Below, one piece after another: positions 63,844 to 64,000 of a stretch of 64,000 nt of DNA; the first letter of the stretch is position 1, and each line of letters begins with the position of its first letter. The stretch comes from Siphonobacter aquaeclarae (lineage in GTDB: Bacteria > Bacteroidota > Bacteroidia > Cytophagales > Spirosomataceae): the NCBI RefSeq assembly GCF_900103285.1, contig NZ_FNGS01000001.1, positions 424,665 through 488,664 on the forward strand, in the 5' to 3' direction. The translations under genes and the position numbers were made by a program. The notes beneath the pieces are model-generated. The model was given only the letters and a program-made list of their open reading frames with translations, did not search any database and had not been told where the DNA came from.

Positions 63844-64000
63844 GCGGCTATTGTGCAGGGGGCAGAGGGCAGGGGGCGTAGCAAAGACGGCTTTCTCCCC
63901 CGGTAGTTGAGCCCCGTCGAAACCTCCGGCAGCCCTATTTTTTCATCCCAAACTCACTCGCTCGCTGGTTTCGACGGAGCTCAACCACCGGCTATTGTGC
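63844..64000. repeat. Second inverted pair of 25-bp arms with 12-bp direct repeats, at the window edge
   Basis: The arms at 63900-63924 (starting CCGGTAGTTGAG) and 63967-63991 (ending CAACCACCGG) are inverse copies with two mismatches. CGGCTATTGTGC occurs at 63844-63855 and again at 63989-64000. The second copy reaches the end of the window, so its full length cannot be seen. The layout suggests a small mobile or REP-type element. Confidence 0.6.

Overview
The window comes from a member of the Bacteroidota, most likely a Cytophagales/Spirosoma-type soil or plant-associated glycan degrader. The signs are two SusC/SusD pairs, two hybrid two-component glycan sensors, a FecI-type sigma factor with its FecR-type anti-sigma factor, three proteins with type IX secretion (T9SS) C-terminal tails, and promoter-like TAnnTTTG elements in place of E. 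coli-type boxes. The genus is inferred from gene content only. No rRNA, tRNA, CRISPR array or intact transposase gene was seen.

Layout. 0-6.3 kb (minus strand): a 1274-residue exported protein built of about six divergent 180-residue repeats, a small T9SS-tagged partner just downstream, and a short HTH regulator upstream. 6.7-26.1 kb: a polysaccharide utilization locus with two tandem hybrid sensors, SusC, SusD, a two-domain IPT/TIG surface lipoprotein and a secreted GH74 endo-xyloglucanase-like enzyme carrying a ricin-type lectin and a T9SS tail; a GH2 enzyme faces it convergently. The natural reading is xyloglucan or a related beta-glucan. 26.1-34.1 kb: a patchwork of small accessory genes (EreA/TraB-like exported protein, AraC regulators, MFS exporter, VOC protein, FAD monooxygenase, lipoprotein) mixed with three decayed remnants (MacB-type ABC permease, VanZ-like membrane protein, YoeB-type toxin) and a REPIN-like inverted pair of palindromes. 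34.1-36.2 kb: SDR / HbpS-like / AraC cluster.

36.5-45 kb: a second SusCD locus under an ECF sigma/anti-sigma pair, ending in an exported FAD oxidoreductase. 45.2-50.3 kb: a class A beta-lactamase with an altered SDN motif, an AT-rich gene-free island, and a 1106-residue T9SS substrate. 50.4-58.6 kb: a CPH-type copper ATPase, a LytS/LytTR two-component pair divergent from an OMP_b-brl_3-type TonB receptor, and a bestrophin-like channel. 58.7-64 kb: a GH9-like protein that has lost its usual catalytic Asp and sits behind a LacI-type palindrome, an alpha/beta hydrolase, a small lipoprotein, a concanavalin-type exported protein, and two more repeat elements.

How the genes may work together (inference). 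In the first PUL the hybrid sensors would detect oligosaccharide in the periplasm and turn on SusCD, SGBP and GH74. GH74 would cut the backbone at the surface, SusCD import the pieces, and GH2 trim them in the periplasm. The GH9-like protein and the esterase at 58-62 kb may assist but are not linked by operon structure. The most unusual items are the six-repeat protein with its T9SS partner, the GH9-like protein with a DAGD-to-DCGA change, the decayed genes hidden in intergenic DNA, and three different inverted-repeat elements at 33, 62.5 and 63.9 kb.
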